From Oegoconia quadripuncta (Eukaryota > Arthropoda > Insecta > Lepidoptera > Autostichidae): a DNA stretch of 64,000 nucleotides. The notes below the pieces were generated by a model, which did not search any database, had not been told where the DNA came from, and was given only the letters and a program-made list of their open reading frames with translations. The stretch lies in contig OX438760.1 of assembly GCA_949316235.1 (NCBI GenBank), positions 498,501-562,500 on the forward strand, written 5' to 3'. Both the position numbers and the translations under genes were made by a program. This document shows, in pieces, positions 51,472 to 61,560 of the stretch (its first letter is position 1; every line of letters begins with the position of its first letter).

Positions 51472-51644
51472 CCCCTCGTTAGAAAAAAGGCGTCGCAGCA
51501 GACCGAAAAGGAGATGGCGGGATGAGTTGGATAAGTTCCCAACCAACTGGTCGGAGGAGGCCTGGGATAGAGAGCCGTGGAGAGAGAGAAGGATGGCCTT
51601 TACCCAGCAGTGGGACAGTATGGGCTCCTAATAATAATAATAAT
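51472..51644 (+). pseudogene. RTE-like LINE tail with flanking target duplication
   Basis: The frame reads RRSRPKRRWRDELDKFPTNW, then SEEAWDREPWRERRMAFTQQ and WDSMGS-stop, followed by (TAA)n. GRPKRRW.DEL......W...A.DR..W.....AF.QQWD is the standard ending of RTE-like LINE proteins. The insert is bounded by imperfect copies of GCTTTTTGGTGTATTTCTGG (51450-51471) and GCTTCTTGGTGTATTTCGGA (51645-51665). Only the last 50 codons were copied. Confidence 0.8.
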
Positions 51645-51924
51645 GGCTTCTTGGTGTATTTCGGAGTTTTCAAAATTTTTAGTTTTTTATATGCAAGATT
51701 AAGCTCGGGGATAGGTTCTTAGCCATGTTTGATAGAAATCGGTTATACACAGACAGGATGGTAATAATTTATTTCCTTGGTGGTTTTCTAAATTTTCATA
51801 GGTCGTTAGAGCTCCATCACGAGCATGTTTCCATAAGTCCGCTCATTCCGTTTCTCGCGCACGTTAAACCTTAGGTATGTCGGAGAGATGGCGGGTTCGG
51901 GGGTGGGCGTTACTAGCGACCGGG

Positions 51925-52458
51925 ACGCGTGCCAGTCGCGTGGTAAAGGGTGCTCGGGCAAAGGCGATACTATTGCAAGCTACTATAGGAAAACGAAAAG
52001 ATATTCACATTCGATTATGATCATGAAACCTCAGATGCTTTCTGTTCAATAGAAAACATGTGCACGCCCCTCGTGCCATACAACTTGGCCCCCGCGTGCA
52101 CTCTGTGAAACTCAGCCGTACCTTGTCTATAGTTCCTCCTTGCTCAAATCCCATGATCAACTTCTTATTAGCTAACGACTCACCGGATTCTTCCAAGCGT
52201 CGGTGATAATAATCAAATCACTCACAGTCGGTGATGTGTTCAGTGGAGCTCCGACTCCTTCGACGGCTGGTAGCAAAAGGTGTCCGTCACTTTCGATGTG
52301 CAGACCTTATATTACCGTTAACGTCGTCACCGCTCCCCTTCCGGCGATGCGAGCGCCACCAAGTTTAGTTCCCACAGCAAACCGCGTATTATGATAGTCA
52401 ATTGACTATTCGAATAATTAATTCTATCGCTAATTTATCGCTATCTACGACAGGTATA
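51925..52458 (+). repeat. repeat H, inverted relative to 32830-34405
   Basis: CGTGGTAAAGGGTGCTCGGG, TTCGATTATGATCATGAAAC, GTTCCTCCTTGCTCAAATCC, CCGGATTCTTCCAAGCGTCG, TTCGATGTGCAGACCTTATA, CGCTAATTTATCGCTATC. A 63-codon minus frame (52196-52005: MEESGESLANKKLIMGFEQG) is partly conserved in the other copy with stops. Class unknown. Confidence 0.65.
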
Positions 52459-52459
52459 T

Positions 52460-53083
52460 CTTTTTTATATATACGTTATATTGCTGGTCCAGACTTAATT
52501 AAAACAGTTTATCAAGCTCTTTGTCAATCCTTAATTATTTACTGTATTACCATTTGGGGAGGTGCCGCAAAAACACACTGTATTAAAGTTGAACGTGCAC
52601 AAAGACTTATACTTAAAGTTGCTACTTTCAGCCCATTCCTGTTTCCCACGCAAGATCTTTATAAAATATGCCAAACCCCCACTGTTCGTCAATTACATAT
52701 ATTGCATACCATACTCAAACAACACTCCCTAGTTTCCCCCCATGATTTGACCACTAATAGACATAGACCACTTGTTTGCAAAACCCCAAAATGTAACTCA
52801 TCCTTTATGCATAGATTTTTCGTTTTTCTCGGACCTTTTCTTTACAATAAAATAAACTATATCCTGAGGATTATTCAATTAAATAAATTTGAATGTAAAC
52901 ATAAACTTACCCATTGGATACTGCAATTAAATTACGATGATACTGAAAATCTCTTAAAACTTTAAACTTTAATTTACAGGTTAGATACACGCACACGCAC
53001 ACACACACGCACACGCACACGCACACGCACACCCACACACACACACACACACACCCACACACACACACCCACACCCACACACA

Positions 53084-53176
<93 letters not shown>

Positions 53177-53425
53177 GCACACACACACACCTTTCTTTCA
53201 TATTATTTTTGTTTTTGTATAAGACCATTTGTTTGTAAATTTTTAGTTCCACTCCGCTGGGTGGAGGCCTGGAGTCCTGAAATACAGACTTTTATAGTCT
53301 AGCTCAGGCTCCAGTCCACCACATCTAATAATTTTGTGATCTTTTCTTTTTATTTTTGGATTTCTTGTTTGTTGAACAGATGTGGTGTGAAAATAAAATT
53401 ATTTTTATTTTTATTTTTATTTTAT
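52460..53425 (+). pseudogene. non-LTR reverse transcriptase tail with CA-rich 3' UTR
   Basis: The open frame to 52965 contains YIAGPDLIKTVYQALCQSLI, then IYCITIWGGAAKTHCIKVER and AQRLILKVATFSPFLFPTQD, then RQLHILHTILKQHSLVSPHD, ending near DDTENLLKL-stop. The Y.AL..S...Y.I..WG........L...QR..L pattern follows the polymerase domain in CR1/Jockey-type LINEs. The 170-odd codons are free of stops, the longest such run in the window. The 3' UTR holds a 200-bp CA tract, then GTCCACCACATCTAATAATT and an ATTTTT-repeat tail. Confidence 0.8.
52985..53190. repeat. (CA)n microsatellite, about 200 bp
   Basis: Starts with CACGCA-type units, then mixed CACACC units, then a pure CA run from about 53093 to 53174. 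Frames over it on the minus strand are CV-dipeptide artefacts. Confidence 0.95.
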
Positions 53426-53629
53426 TCCCAAACTAATGTATAATTCAATAATGTAGAATAAAATATATAACATAGGGGAAGAAACTGGTTACCTACAACA
53501 CAGGATTTGTATCTCTGTTTTTGACACAATAGATACATAGATAATTAGATAGATAGATAGATGGATAAAGCGTTTATTTGTATATTACAGAAACACATAC
53601 AAAAATATTCGACCACAACAATCATTCTG
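53426..53629. other. no recognised gene
   Basis: Short (GATA)n run at 53548-53563; AT-rich otherwise. Confidence 0.4.
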
Positions 53630-53672
53630 CCTGATTTTTTTTTATGATTAACTGGATTCGCGTTTGACCACA
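53630..53672 (-). mobile_element. LINE-b 3' end scrap
   Basis: T-run, ATGATTAACTGGATTCGCGT, TTGACCACAATCTGG. Confidence 0.65.
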
Positions 53673-53754
53673 ATCTGGATTAACACTTTCGCCTATAGGC
53701 ATAATAATAATAAAACTTATTCATCATCTGGTTCACTGTCCGTGAACGTGCAAA

Positions 53755-53873
53755 ACATAGGATTCTTGACTCGATAAAATTATTAATTCTTGTGGGATAA
53801 ACAAATTAAACATAATTATCTAGGATAAAGTTATTCCACGCAACCGAAGCCACGGGAGGAAAGCTAGTAAATT
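53755..53873 (+). repeat. Helitron-like 3' end
   Basis: GTGGGATAAACAAATTAAAC, TTCCACGCAACCGAAGCCAC and GGGAGGAAAGCTAG followed by T, parallel to 44578-44680. Confidence 0.45.
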
Positions 53874-54184
53874 CTTTTATCTCTTAAGGCTGTGTTTGCT
53901 TATGTATGACATTGTAACACGAAGGCTCGTTCAGACTTATGATAAGCTCGCAACCAATTAGACGATGACAGGCGTCTTCCATTGTATGTAGAGCTGTGGT
54001 GAAGCCAGTGTTGTAATGGAAAACTTCTCATTACTTTGAAATCGATATTGTGCTATTTTTTATAGATTAAGTTCAAATTATTGTCAATAGATGGCGATGT
54101 GTACCTCTAGAATAATTTGAACATAAAAATATAAAATAAAAGTCATTTCCCGTAGTCCTCGCTTTATAGGTTCTTTTAAGTAAA

Positions 54185-54830
54185 AGTTAGAAATGCTTTA
54201 TTTTGTAGTACACAAGGTACGCTTAAAATAGTCAACATTTTTTAAGCTACTGCTTGTTCAAAAGGTAATGTTCCACTGAGAAGAACAAGCAAGAAACCCA
54301 AGGGGTTGCTCTTTTTACAAGCAACGGCAAAATGAAATTTCGTTATCAATTATGAAATAGCCTGGCATGCGAAAGAGCTGGTTACGTCCATGGTAGATTA
54401 TCATCCAAATAGTCTGATATTTTATAATATACTTTCTTTATAAGTTTCAGTTTCATAAAATCTTTAAACTTATTGAGAGGAAGACTTTGTACATCAATAG
54501 GAACCTTATTGAAAAAACGTATGCGTAGCCCTTCTTGAACTGCAAGTTTATCTTTATTTCTTGTATTAACATCATGTTTATTACTATTTTTCCTAAATGA
54601 TGTTTCTATGATGAATACGGACATGTGTACCCGAGTTATGGATGTTTTAATATGAATTTATTTACAAAAAAAAATGTACTAGTGAAGTCACCATCTGGTA
54701 TCCACAACACAAGCCTAGTTGCTTAGTATAGAACTAGATGGCGCTGTCTGTATGTGTCCAAGGATAATTTATTTTTATTAATATTTTTATCAACATATAT
54801 TCGATTTGCAAAAATGTAGTTTAGCTGTTC
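54185..54830 (-). pseudogene. LINE-c copy split by a SINE-C piece
   Basis: The minus frame 54382-54600 reads NKDKLAVQEGLRIRFFNKVP, then IDVQSLPLNKFKDFMKLKLI and KKVYYKISDYLDDNLPWT-stop. The 3' UTR follows to 54185. On the far side of a SINE-C fragment (54604-54782), TCAACATATATTCGATTTGC continues the LINE-c order as seen at 37120. The frame is partly kept but a block between GLRIRFF and NKDKL is deleted compared with 36864. Confidence 0.75.
54604..54782 (+). mobile_element. SINE-C copy, 5'-truncated, inside LINE-c
   Basis: GATGAATACGGACATGTGTA, CCGAGTTATGGATGTTTTAA, CTAGATGGCGCTGTCTGTAT, CCAAGGATA. The tRNA-like head is missing. Confidence 0.85.
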
Positions 54831-55148
54831 ATTTACATTACAAACATTTACTCCCAAATTACTATCGATATAGATAATCTGACGTCACTAGGATGCCCAA
54901 GCCCTCAGCTTCCGTTGGTTATTGCTTTCACTGACAGGTTGATAAATATGCCGCCTCCACGGAATGTCACCGTTATTGTATATGGTCACTCTGAGTAACA
55001 TAAACAAACATATATCTTCATGTAATATGTGTTGGTACCAGGTCAATTGCTTGCTAGTTTACGATACCATTAATATGAAAAAAATCAATCAAGTGAGAGT
55101 CGTGGTTCGGGCGATAAGTGTTCCGTACTGTCAAATATCTTACTGAAT
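54831..55148. other. no recognised gene
   Basis: A 60-codon frame without motif; unique-looking. Confidence 0.35.
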
Positions 55149-55460
55149 CGTCATCATCAGCCCATAAACATCCCACTGCAGGGATATAGGCTTTCCGTCG
55201 TATAATGAGGGAGTATGGGCCGTAGTCCACCATGCTGGCTTAATGCGGGTTGGCGATTTCACATGCCTTTTGATTTTTTATGTCTCGGGCATGCAGGTTT
55301 CCTCACGATGTTTTCCTTCACCATTTTAAGAGCAATCGAATAAACGTTCATAAGTAAATAAATTAAATTTAAAAAGTCATTGGTACATGGCCTGCCTGGG
55401 AAGCGAACCCGGACTTCCCAAATTGGGAGACCGCATCTTAACCGCTGAACCACCGACGCT
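55149..55460 (-). mobile_element. SINE-D copy, full length
   Basis: TCATCATCAGCCCATAAACA, ACCCACTGCAGGGATATAGG-type wording, box B GGGTTCGCTTCCCAGGC on the minus strand, head ending AGCGTCGGTGGTTCAGCGGT. Confidence 0.85.
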
Positions 55461-56040
55461 TTCACTGAATATTTATTGTGATCAATTGCTTACTTAAAAC
55501 GTTAAAACATTGGAATTTAAATCAACGACAGGTTTACGTTCTTGCTTATCCCTGTTAAAACTTTGTTTATGAGATATAAATTATTTACACGAGTGGCGGA
55601 ACCGTCAATTTTCATTTCATTGGGTATCCCCATAAAGGCCGCTGTACACATTGGGGCAAAGTACTGCGCCAACATGTCGCCAAATATCGGATCCTAAGGT
55701 TACTGTTTACACATTAGCGTACTGATCATTCTGCGCTTTAATAAAGATGGGTGGAATTTCTTGCATTTTATTTAAACAGTACGTTTAATTATTAGTGCAT
55801 GCTACTCTCTCATGTTGCTGTGCCTTCACAAGGTCCTTATTGATACAGTACACTAATGTCATCAAAACAAAACATAAGGAAATCAATAAATGATTTGAGT
55901 TTGAGTTTATTATCTAAATGTGCAATAAAGTAGCAAGCTGAAGAGAATGGCGCGAAAGAAGATGGTGGATGTTGATTATTCATTGGAAAAGAACGAAGTA
56001 AAGAATAAGATGCAAACGTGTGAACAGTGTTTGCGGAGCG
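55461..56040. other. no recognised gene
   Basis: AAGGCCGCTGTACACATTGG at 55635 recurs reversed at 57105; a small unclassified repeat. No coding signal. Confidence 0.4.
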
Positions 56041-56345
56041 AGTAATAATAATAATAAAAGGTATTTATTCACCACAAAGTTAATTTAACAGGTAATTAAT
56101 TGATAATAAATTGGGTCAAACTGTGATGAAAAGGTAGGGACTCAGCAGATTTGCTGATTTTCAGTCCCCCCCAAGTAGAGTAGTTGCTGCCACCAAGGAA
56201 TTAATTACTATTACTCTATGATTAAATATAAACATTAACTAAAAGTAAACAAAAACAAAAATCTATATCTAAAATCAACCCAAAAACAACTCCAAGTGAT
56301 AAACCATAAAAAAAATAGACACGAGAAGGTATCATATACCATCCC
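56041..56345 (-). repeat. LINE-like 3' end, reverse
   Basis: (AAT)n then AAAGGTATTTATTCACCACA at the left edge is the reverse of a polyadenylation end. CTCAGCAGATTTGCTGATTT is a short palindrome. No coding part. Confidence 0.4.
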
Positions 56346-56431
56346 GACAACCGGTCCATAAAGGATTTCCCCTGGGCAATAAAAAAAAGGTAGGTATTTG
56401 GTATATTTTCAATACTTATGTGTGATTGTGT

Positions 56432-56657
56432 ACGACCGATTGGTGTAGTGGATAGTGACCCTATCAGCGAAACCAACGGTTGCGGGTTCGAATCCCGCGA
56501 GGGGTAAATGTTTGTGTGATGAATACGAACATTTATTCCCGAGTCTTGGATGTTTATATAAATATTTATGTATGTTTATCCGTCTATCTAGTATCCATAG
56601 CACAAGCTTTGCTTAGTTTGGGACTAGATGATTGGTGTAAGTGTCCGAAATATTTAT
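56432..56657 (+). mobile_element. SINE-A copy, near consensus
   Basis: ACGACCGATTGGTGTAGTGG, box B GGTTCGAATCCCGCGAGGGG, full tail GATGATTGGTGTAAGTGTCC. Runs into (TTA)n. Confidence 0.9.
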
Positions 56658-56692
56658 TATTATTATTATTATTATTATATTATTATTATTGT
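56658..56692. repeat. (TTA)n microsatellite
   Basis: Eleven TTA units at the 3' tail of the SINE-A. Confidence 0.9.
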
Positions 56693-57432
56693 GCGAGTGA
56701 ATTTAATTATTCTCAAATTATTATTACTAATTAAAAAAAAAATCATATCCGAATCATACTGGCAGAGAAACACCCGTCCAAGAAACTATTTATGTAAAAA
56801 TTCACACGTTTGAAGCTGCAATGCAGGTGTGAAGTTTTTCGAAAGGACCTTATTATTATGCATGCGATTTTTTGTTTATGTAAGTACCACGTTTTACACT
56901 TCCCCTTGATAGTGCGTAGTGACCCACGTTTTTTAATAGGAGGGGGGTAAATCATTCCAGCACTTCGACGCTGCAAATACGAGTCATAAGATCCTTTGAT
57001 GTGTGCACGAAAAATCGGTACTATTCGGCCGGCCATGGTTATCGACAAGTACCAACATACCGCCAAGTAGATCTCTACACGTTGGCCCAACATGCTTTCC
57101 TATCCCTTGACCCAATGTGTACAGCGGCCTTAAGGTTTGAACCTTTCGAGTGGTGTATTTCGAACCTACCGTACACCAAAAGCTATAATTTATTGCGCGG
57201 CAATGGCCCGGCAAATTAACTCCGCAGTGTGCACTGGCCTTATATCCTCATGAGTTAGTGATATATCGGTAATATTGGGGGGATAACAAGGAATGGTGTG
57301 AAGCATAATGGGGTTTCTGAAGCTCACTTATTTATGCATGGAGTTTTTTCCATGTTATTCCTGCGATACAAGACAGAAGTTAATAAACGGATATTGCAAT
57401 ATAAATCAATTGTTTATGTTACGGAACGTAAT
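56693..57432. other. no recognised gene
   Basis: A 116-codon minus frame (56743-57093) has no known motif. CCCAATGTGTACAGCGGCCT (57106) is the inverted partner of 55635. Confidence 0.35.
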
Positions 57433-57708
57433 GACGACCTGTTTGATGTAGTGGTTAGCAACTCTGATAACTATACCAAAAGGTTGCGGGTTCGAATCCC
57501 GCCAGGGGCATATGTTTGTGTGATGAATACAGACATTTGTACCCGAGTTATGGATGTTCTCATTTATAATAAGTAGATAGTTATTTACAAAAAAAATGTG
57601 TTTGTGTAGTTTGTCAACCATCTGGTATCCATAACACAAGCCTAGATGCTTACTGTGGACCTAGATGGCGCTGTGTGTGTGTACAAAGATATTTATTTAT
57701 AATTATAT
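57433..57708 (+). mobile_element. SINE-C copy, full length
   Basis: GACGACCTGTTTGATGTAGT, box B GGTTCGAATCCCGCCAGGGG, tail CTAGATGGCGCTGTGTGTGT and ATATTTATTTATAATT, continuing straight into the minisatellite. Confidence 0.9.
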
Positions 57709-58490
57709 ATAGGAAAGCTGAACAGAACTCTATATGCTCATTTATAGGAACAAGCTAAAGATAACTCTATATGCTCATATATATGAACAAAGCTAAAGAT
57801 AACTCTATATGCTCATATATAGGAACAAAGCTAAAGATAACTCTATATGCTCATATATAGGAACAAAGCTAAAGATAACTCTATATGCTCATATATAGGA
57901 ACAAGCTAGAGATAACTCTATATGCTCATATATAGGAACAAAGCTAAAGATAACTCTATATGCTCATATATAGGAACAAAGCTAAAGATAACTCTATATG
58001 CTCATATATAGGAACAAAGCTAAAGATAACTCTATATGCTCATATATAGGAACAAAGCTAAAGATAACTCTATATGCTCATATATAGGAACAAAGCTAAA
58101 GATAACTCTATATGCTCATATATAGGAACAAAGCTAAAGATAACTCTATATGCTCATACATAGGAACAAAGCTAAAGATAACTCTATATGCTCATATATA
58201 GGAACAAAGCTAGAGATAACTCCATATGCTCATATATAGGAACAAAGCTAAAGATAACTCTATATGCTCATACATAGGAACAAAGCTAAAGAAAACTCTA
58301 TATGCTCATATATAGGAACAAAGCTAAAGATAACTATATGCTCATATATAGGAACAAAGCTAAAGATAACTATATGCTCATATATAGTAACAAAGCTAAA
58401 GATAACTCTATATGCTCATATATAGGAACAAAGCTAAAGATAACTCTATATGCTCAAATATAGGAACCAATGAAACCAAAGCTAAAGGGA
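57709..58490. repeat. 38-bp minisatellite, 20 units
   Basis: Unit: GAACAAAGCTAAAGATAACT plus CTATATGCTCATATATAG. Units are nearly identical in the centre; two lose a CT (36 bp), edge units diverge (AACAGAACTCTATATGCTCA at the left, GCTAAAGGGAACTCTATTTA at the right). Each unit holds an imperfect palindrome CTATAT..ATATAG. No spacers, so not CRISPR. The left edge meets the SINE-C tail. Confidence 0.95.
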
Positions 58491-58797
58491 ACTCTATTTA
58501 CAGTTCAATATTGCAACGGCAATTGCAATATCCAACTGTAACCGTAATGCGAACTGCAAATGGCTGCGCTATTCCATTTTATGTGCCAGTGAATCAGTGT
58601 TACCTTTATTGAGTGACGTATGTATTGGGTATTGGACTAGTTTTGCATTGGATATTGTTTACTATAATCACATAGTTATAAGTAGTTTAAACCATATCAG
58701 GTTATTTATTATATACATGAAACCTGAATAACGAAATTAGAATTAATGCAGTGGAAATGAGATCATTGAGAAGTATGAGTGGGGTGACTTAGAAAGA
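58491..58797. other. no recognised gene
   Basis: GCAACGGCAATTGCAATATCC and nearby words are unremarkable. The frame 58412-58612 starts in the minisatellite and is an artefact. Confidence 0.4.
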
Positions 58798-59008
58798 TTT
58801 TTTTTTATGGTTGGTATTTGTACTGTATAACACCTGATGTTAAGTGAAGATGAGGTCGAAGGTGGAAGCGTACTGACCCGGAAACCCCAACACATTTGGG
58901 GGACTGGCTATCTTATCTCTGACAACCGGAACACAACAATGCTATTAACATTGCTGCTTGGCGGCAGATTTAGATAAGTAGGTGGTAGCTAGGCGGACAT
59001 TTAAAATC
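58798..59008 (-). mobile_element. SINE-B copy, both ends damaged
   Basis: ACACCTGATGTTAAGTGAAG to AGGTGGTAGCTAGGCGGACA; the far 3' end is replaced by GGTTGGTATTTGTACTG. Confidence 0.85.
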
Positions 59009-59395
59009 AATAATAGATAGATAAAATAGAATCTGAAATAGTGTAATTAGGGAGTTAAGCAGTGTGAATGAAGACATAATGACAAAGATTGAAAAAGGTA
59101 TGCTGAGATGGTTTGGACATGTGGAGAGGATGAACGAAAGAAGACTTACGAAAGAGATATACGAACGAATGTGGGTGGTAGTGATGGTAGGGGAAGACTA
59201 CGGCGAACGTGTCATGAACAAATCGGGGACGTCTTAAAGAAAGTACAAGTCAAGCGTACCCTAAACCGACGAGCATGTATGAACAAGCTTATGAGAGTGA
59301 ATGAAGCAAAGAGATGGGTCAGGATCGTAGCAAGTGGAAGTCTGTGATCTCTGCCTACCCCTACGGGAAACAGGCGTGACATTCCGTTTGTATGT
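59009..59395 (+). pseudogene. RTE-like LINE tail, frameshifted
   Basis: One frame gives EKGMLRWFGHVERMNERRLT then KEIYERMW. Another continues TNVGGSDGRGRLRRTCHEQI, then GDVLKKVQVKRTLNRRACMN and KLMRVNEAKRWVRIVASGSL-stop at 59347. LRWFGHVERM..RR.TK.IYE, then GRGR.RR, then NRRACM is the RTE-like order. A shift occurs near 59150. The 3' UTR ends in TATGTATGAAAC. Compare 26030-26705. Confidence 0.75.
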
Positions 59396-59799
59396 ATGAA
59401 ACCTGAAAATAGTATGGTCAGAAGCACGTCTAAAATCGATTTTCATAAATTTAAGTTGTTGATCGATTTGTTTAAAAAAAATAGTTACAGGAGTGTCCAG
59501 GCCTATAGCGCCTGATGCTTTATTACGAGGTCATCCATCTGCGTAGCTTTGCCATTCGTCAACGCAAGGCGCTTCACTATTATATTTTTACCTACCTTTT
59601 TTTATAACTTCTTGTCTATCGACTGTGTACCGAGTTACTTAACCTTATTATATTTTTCAAGTTAAATTAAAGTTTTTTTGATTTATTGCCTCCGAATATG
59701 TACGCTAAAACAAGGAGTTCTAAGTATTTTCTCCGACGCAATGAAATTCACAGTGGTTATTTTAATCGAATAGTCTATATTTTATCAATAAATACCTAT
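59396..59799. other. no recognised gene
   Basis: AT-rich, nothing assigned. Confidence 0.4.
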
Positions 59800-60104
59800 A
59801 ACATATTAAGTTAAGTATAGGCAGCGTTAATTTTTAAAAGTAACCGCTTTATAAGAGTTTCAGCGAATCTAAGAAATAATTATGGGAAACACATGAAAAG
59901 AGCTCTGTTCATTTTTTTTTATTATGTGATATAGCCCAGAAATAAAAATATAATAAAAATAAAAACATATTTCATGTGAAACATTGAAATAATATTCCAT
60001 TTTCCAAATAAAAAACAAATTTGGGTATAGCTTTGAAAATCGCAGGAATTGGTACATATGATTAACGAAGAAATAAAACTCCAATTTCATAGGTAAAGAC
60101 CCAA
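59800..60104. mobile_element. mariner-like element, truncated second copy
   Basis: About 300 bp aligned with 1955-2245 in the same orientation (AAGTATAGGCAGCGTTAATT, AAAGAGCTCTGTT, ATTGGTACATATGATTAACG). The right end GGTAAAGACCCAA is followed by TA. The left inverted repeat is missing. Confidence 0.65.
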
Positions 60105-60411
60105 TATTTGCATGTTCTGTTGTTGTGAAAGAAATATTTATCAATTTTCAAAAGTTAATTAACTTTTAAAGCGTTTGAATAGAAAAACATTAGCTTACTG
60201 TATTTTTATCCATCGTATATTCCCAGTAGATCCACAGCAGCATGGCATCCATCATGTCACCGGAACAGCATTCGAAGATCGACTGCCTAACACTGCCCTC
60301 ACAAATCAGTGCCATAGAGCCACAAGCGGCTATTGTTGGACGTATTACCGAATACACACGTTTGTCAGGGTTTGATTTTTTATTCATACATCACGAAATA
60401 TGGATGTGCTG
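60105..60411. other. no recognised gene
   Basis: Overlapping 65-96 codon frames on both strands near 60190-60532 have no recognisable motif. The patch at 60220-60370 is GC-balanced and unclassified. Confidence 0.3.
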
Positions 60412-60478
60412 TGTTGTTTTTTTTTTTTTTTTTTTTTTTTTATTAAAAACTGGATTCGCGTTTGGCCACAATCTCACA
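60412..60478 (-). mobile_element. LINE-b 3' end scrap
   Basis: Long T-run, TTAAAAACTGGATTCGCGTT, TGGCCACAATCTCAC. Confidence 0.65.
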
Positions 60479-60569
60479 GTTTCGACACTCAAATTAATAG
60501 AACCAACCCGTCTTTTACGTAGGTATCGTTAAAGGAAACTAAGGGACTTTCCACCAACAAACATGTATA

Positions 60570-61144
60570 AAACCGCCTCCGTGGCTCAATGTAAACAACA
60601 TTGGCTTTACGATTCGGAGGTCGCGGGTTCGATCCCCAGCGGGGGACATGTTTAAGTACTCGGTTTGGTTGGTGGTAGGGCATTTTAAAATGTCCGCCTG
60701 GCTAGCTACCACCATCTTATCTAAATCTGCCGCTGTAAGATGCTGAATGAGTGTCACAGTCTGATCGTCTATGCTATTATACAGAGTTCACGTGAGGGCG
60801 TGGGGATGCTAGGGAAATGATGATAAAATGTAATGATACCGTTGACGACCAAAGTAACACTGTCTTTATTCTATATGAATACAATATATTATAATGAATG
60901 CTATGACGCGAGCGCATAGTGTCAATAACCCGCATTTTAGGTCAAATGAAAATGTACGTGCATCGTACAGCCGCCAAGCAGCAATGTTAATAGCATTGTT
61001 GTGTTCCGGTTGTCAGAGATAAGATGGCCAGTCCCCCAAATGTGTTGGGGTTTCCGGGTCAGTACGCTTCCAGTTTCGGCCTCATCTTTACTTAACATCA
61101 GGTGTGATTGAGGTCAAGTACGAACCCGTCGTGCATAAAAACAA
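60570..61144 (+). mobile_element. SINE-B copy split by a solo LTR
   Basis: Head and first half at 60570-60733 (ACCGCCTCCGTGGCTCAATG to AATCTGCCGC), second half at 60970-61144 (GCCGCCAAGCAGCAATGTTA to CGTGCATAAAA). Otherwise complete. Confidence 0.9.
60734..60969 (-). mobile_element. solo LTR, 236 bp
   Basis: Begins TGTAAGATGC and ends GCATCGTACA, giving TG...CA termini with a short inverted end. GCCGC is duplicated at 60729-60733 and 60970-60974. On the minus strand AATAAAG followed by ACAGTGTTACTTTGG could be the polyadenylation part of the R region, which sets the tentative orientation. No internal retrotransposon sequence remains. The family (Ty3 or BEL type, both consistent with about 5-bp duplications) is not determined. 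Confidence 0.75.
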
Positions 61145-61344
61145 ATGTATAGATTTGCACGTTTCAACGGCGATGGGCTCACCCCCTGTCATTTATAGTG
61201 GTGCCAGTGTGCATTTCTGTATATTTCATAAGGTGAAGGTTAAGATAAAGGTCCTGACGTTACGTATGTAAGTATGCATTGATTTATCTGGTCGTGATTG
61301 CTCATATTATTCAAATTCAACATATTCACATAACATACCTTTAT

Positions 61345-61560
61345 CCCAATAGGAAATTATAGAGAGGAGAAACTTCTTTCCTACTTCACACCTTTAACTC
61401 TTCTTTAATTAGTCTGGGGCCCTTGGTAGCAATAGAGACACGTAGGGCACCGTCTACCTTCAGTAGGCGCCGTGCGGAGTACCACTGTTGATTCTGGCTT
61501 ACAGGAGTTGCAGTGAGAGGAGTGTGGAGGCAGGTAATGCCCCTTAGCCCCACTATCAAG
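61345..61560 (+). repeat. repeat K 3' UTR copy
   Basis: TTAATTAGTCTGGGGCCCTT, CACGTAGGGCACCGTCTACC, TTCAGTAGGCGCCGTG, GAGTACCACTGTTGATTCTG. Confidence 0.65.

Larger units (their letters stand above)
60497..61262 (-). repeat. repeat J copy split by SINE-B
   Basis: Left part to 60569: CTAAGGGACTTTCCACCAAC. Right part from 61145: TTTCAACGGCGATGGGCTCA, GTGTGCATTTCTGTATATTT, CATAAGGTGAAGG. ATGTATA (60563-60569, 61145-61151) flanks the SINE-B insertion. Confidence 0.75.

Noticed and set aside
52907..53252. Cysteine/valine-rich proteins on the minus strand
   Set aside because: They are translations of a CA microsatellite.
55635..57245. One large inverted-repeat element between AAGGCCGCTGTACACATTGG and its reverse at 57106
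   Set aside because: The intervening 1.4 kb contains unrelated SINE and LINE pieces and the matched word is only about 20 bp; more likely two copies of a small repeat.
57709..58490. CRISPR array
   Set aside because: The 38-bp units are contiguous with no spacers, and the sequence is eukaryotic.
58412..58612. Plus-strand frame with KAKDNSICSN-type repeats
   Set aside because: Starts inside the 38-bp minisatellite; an artefact of the repeat.
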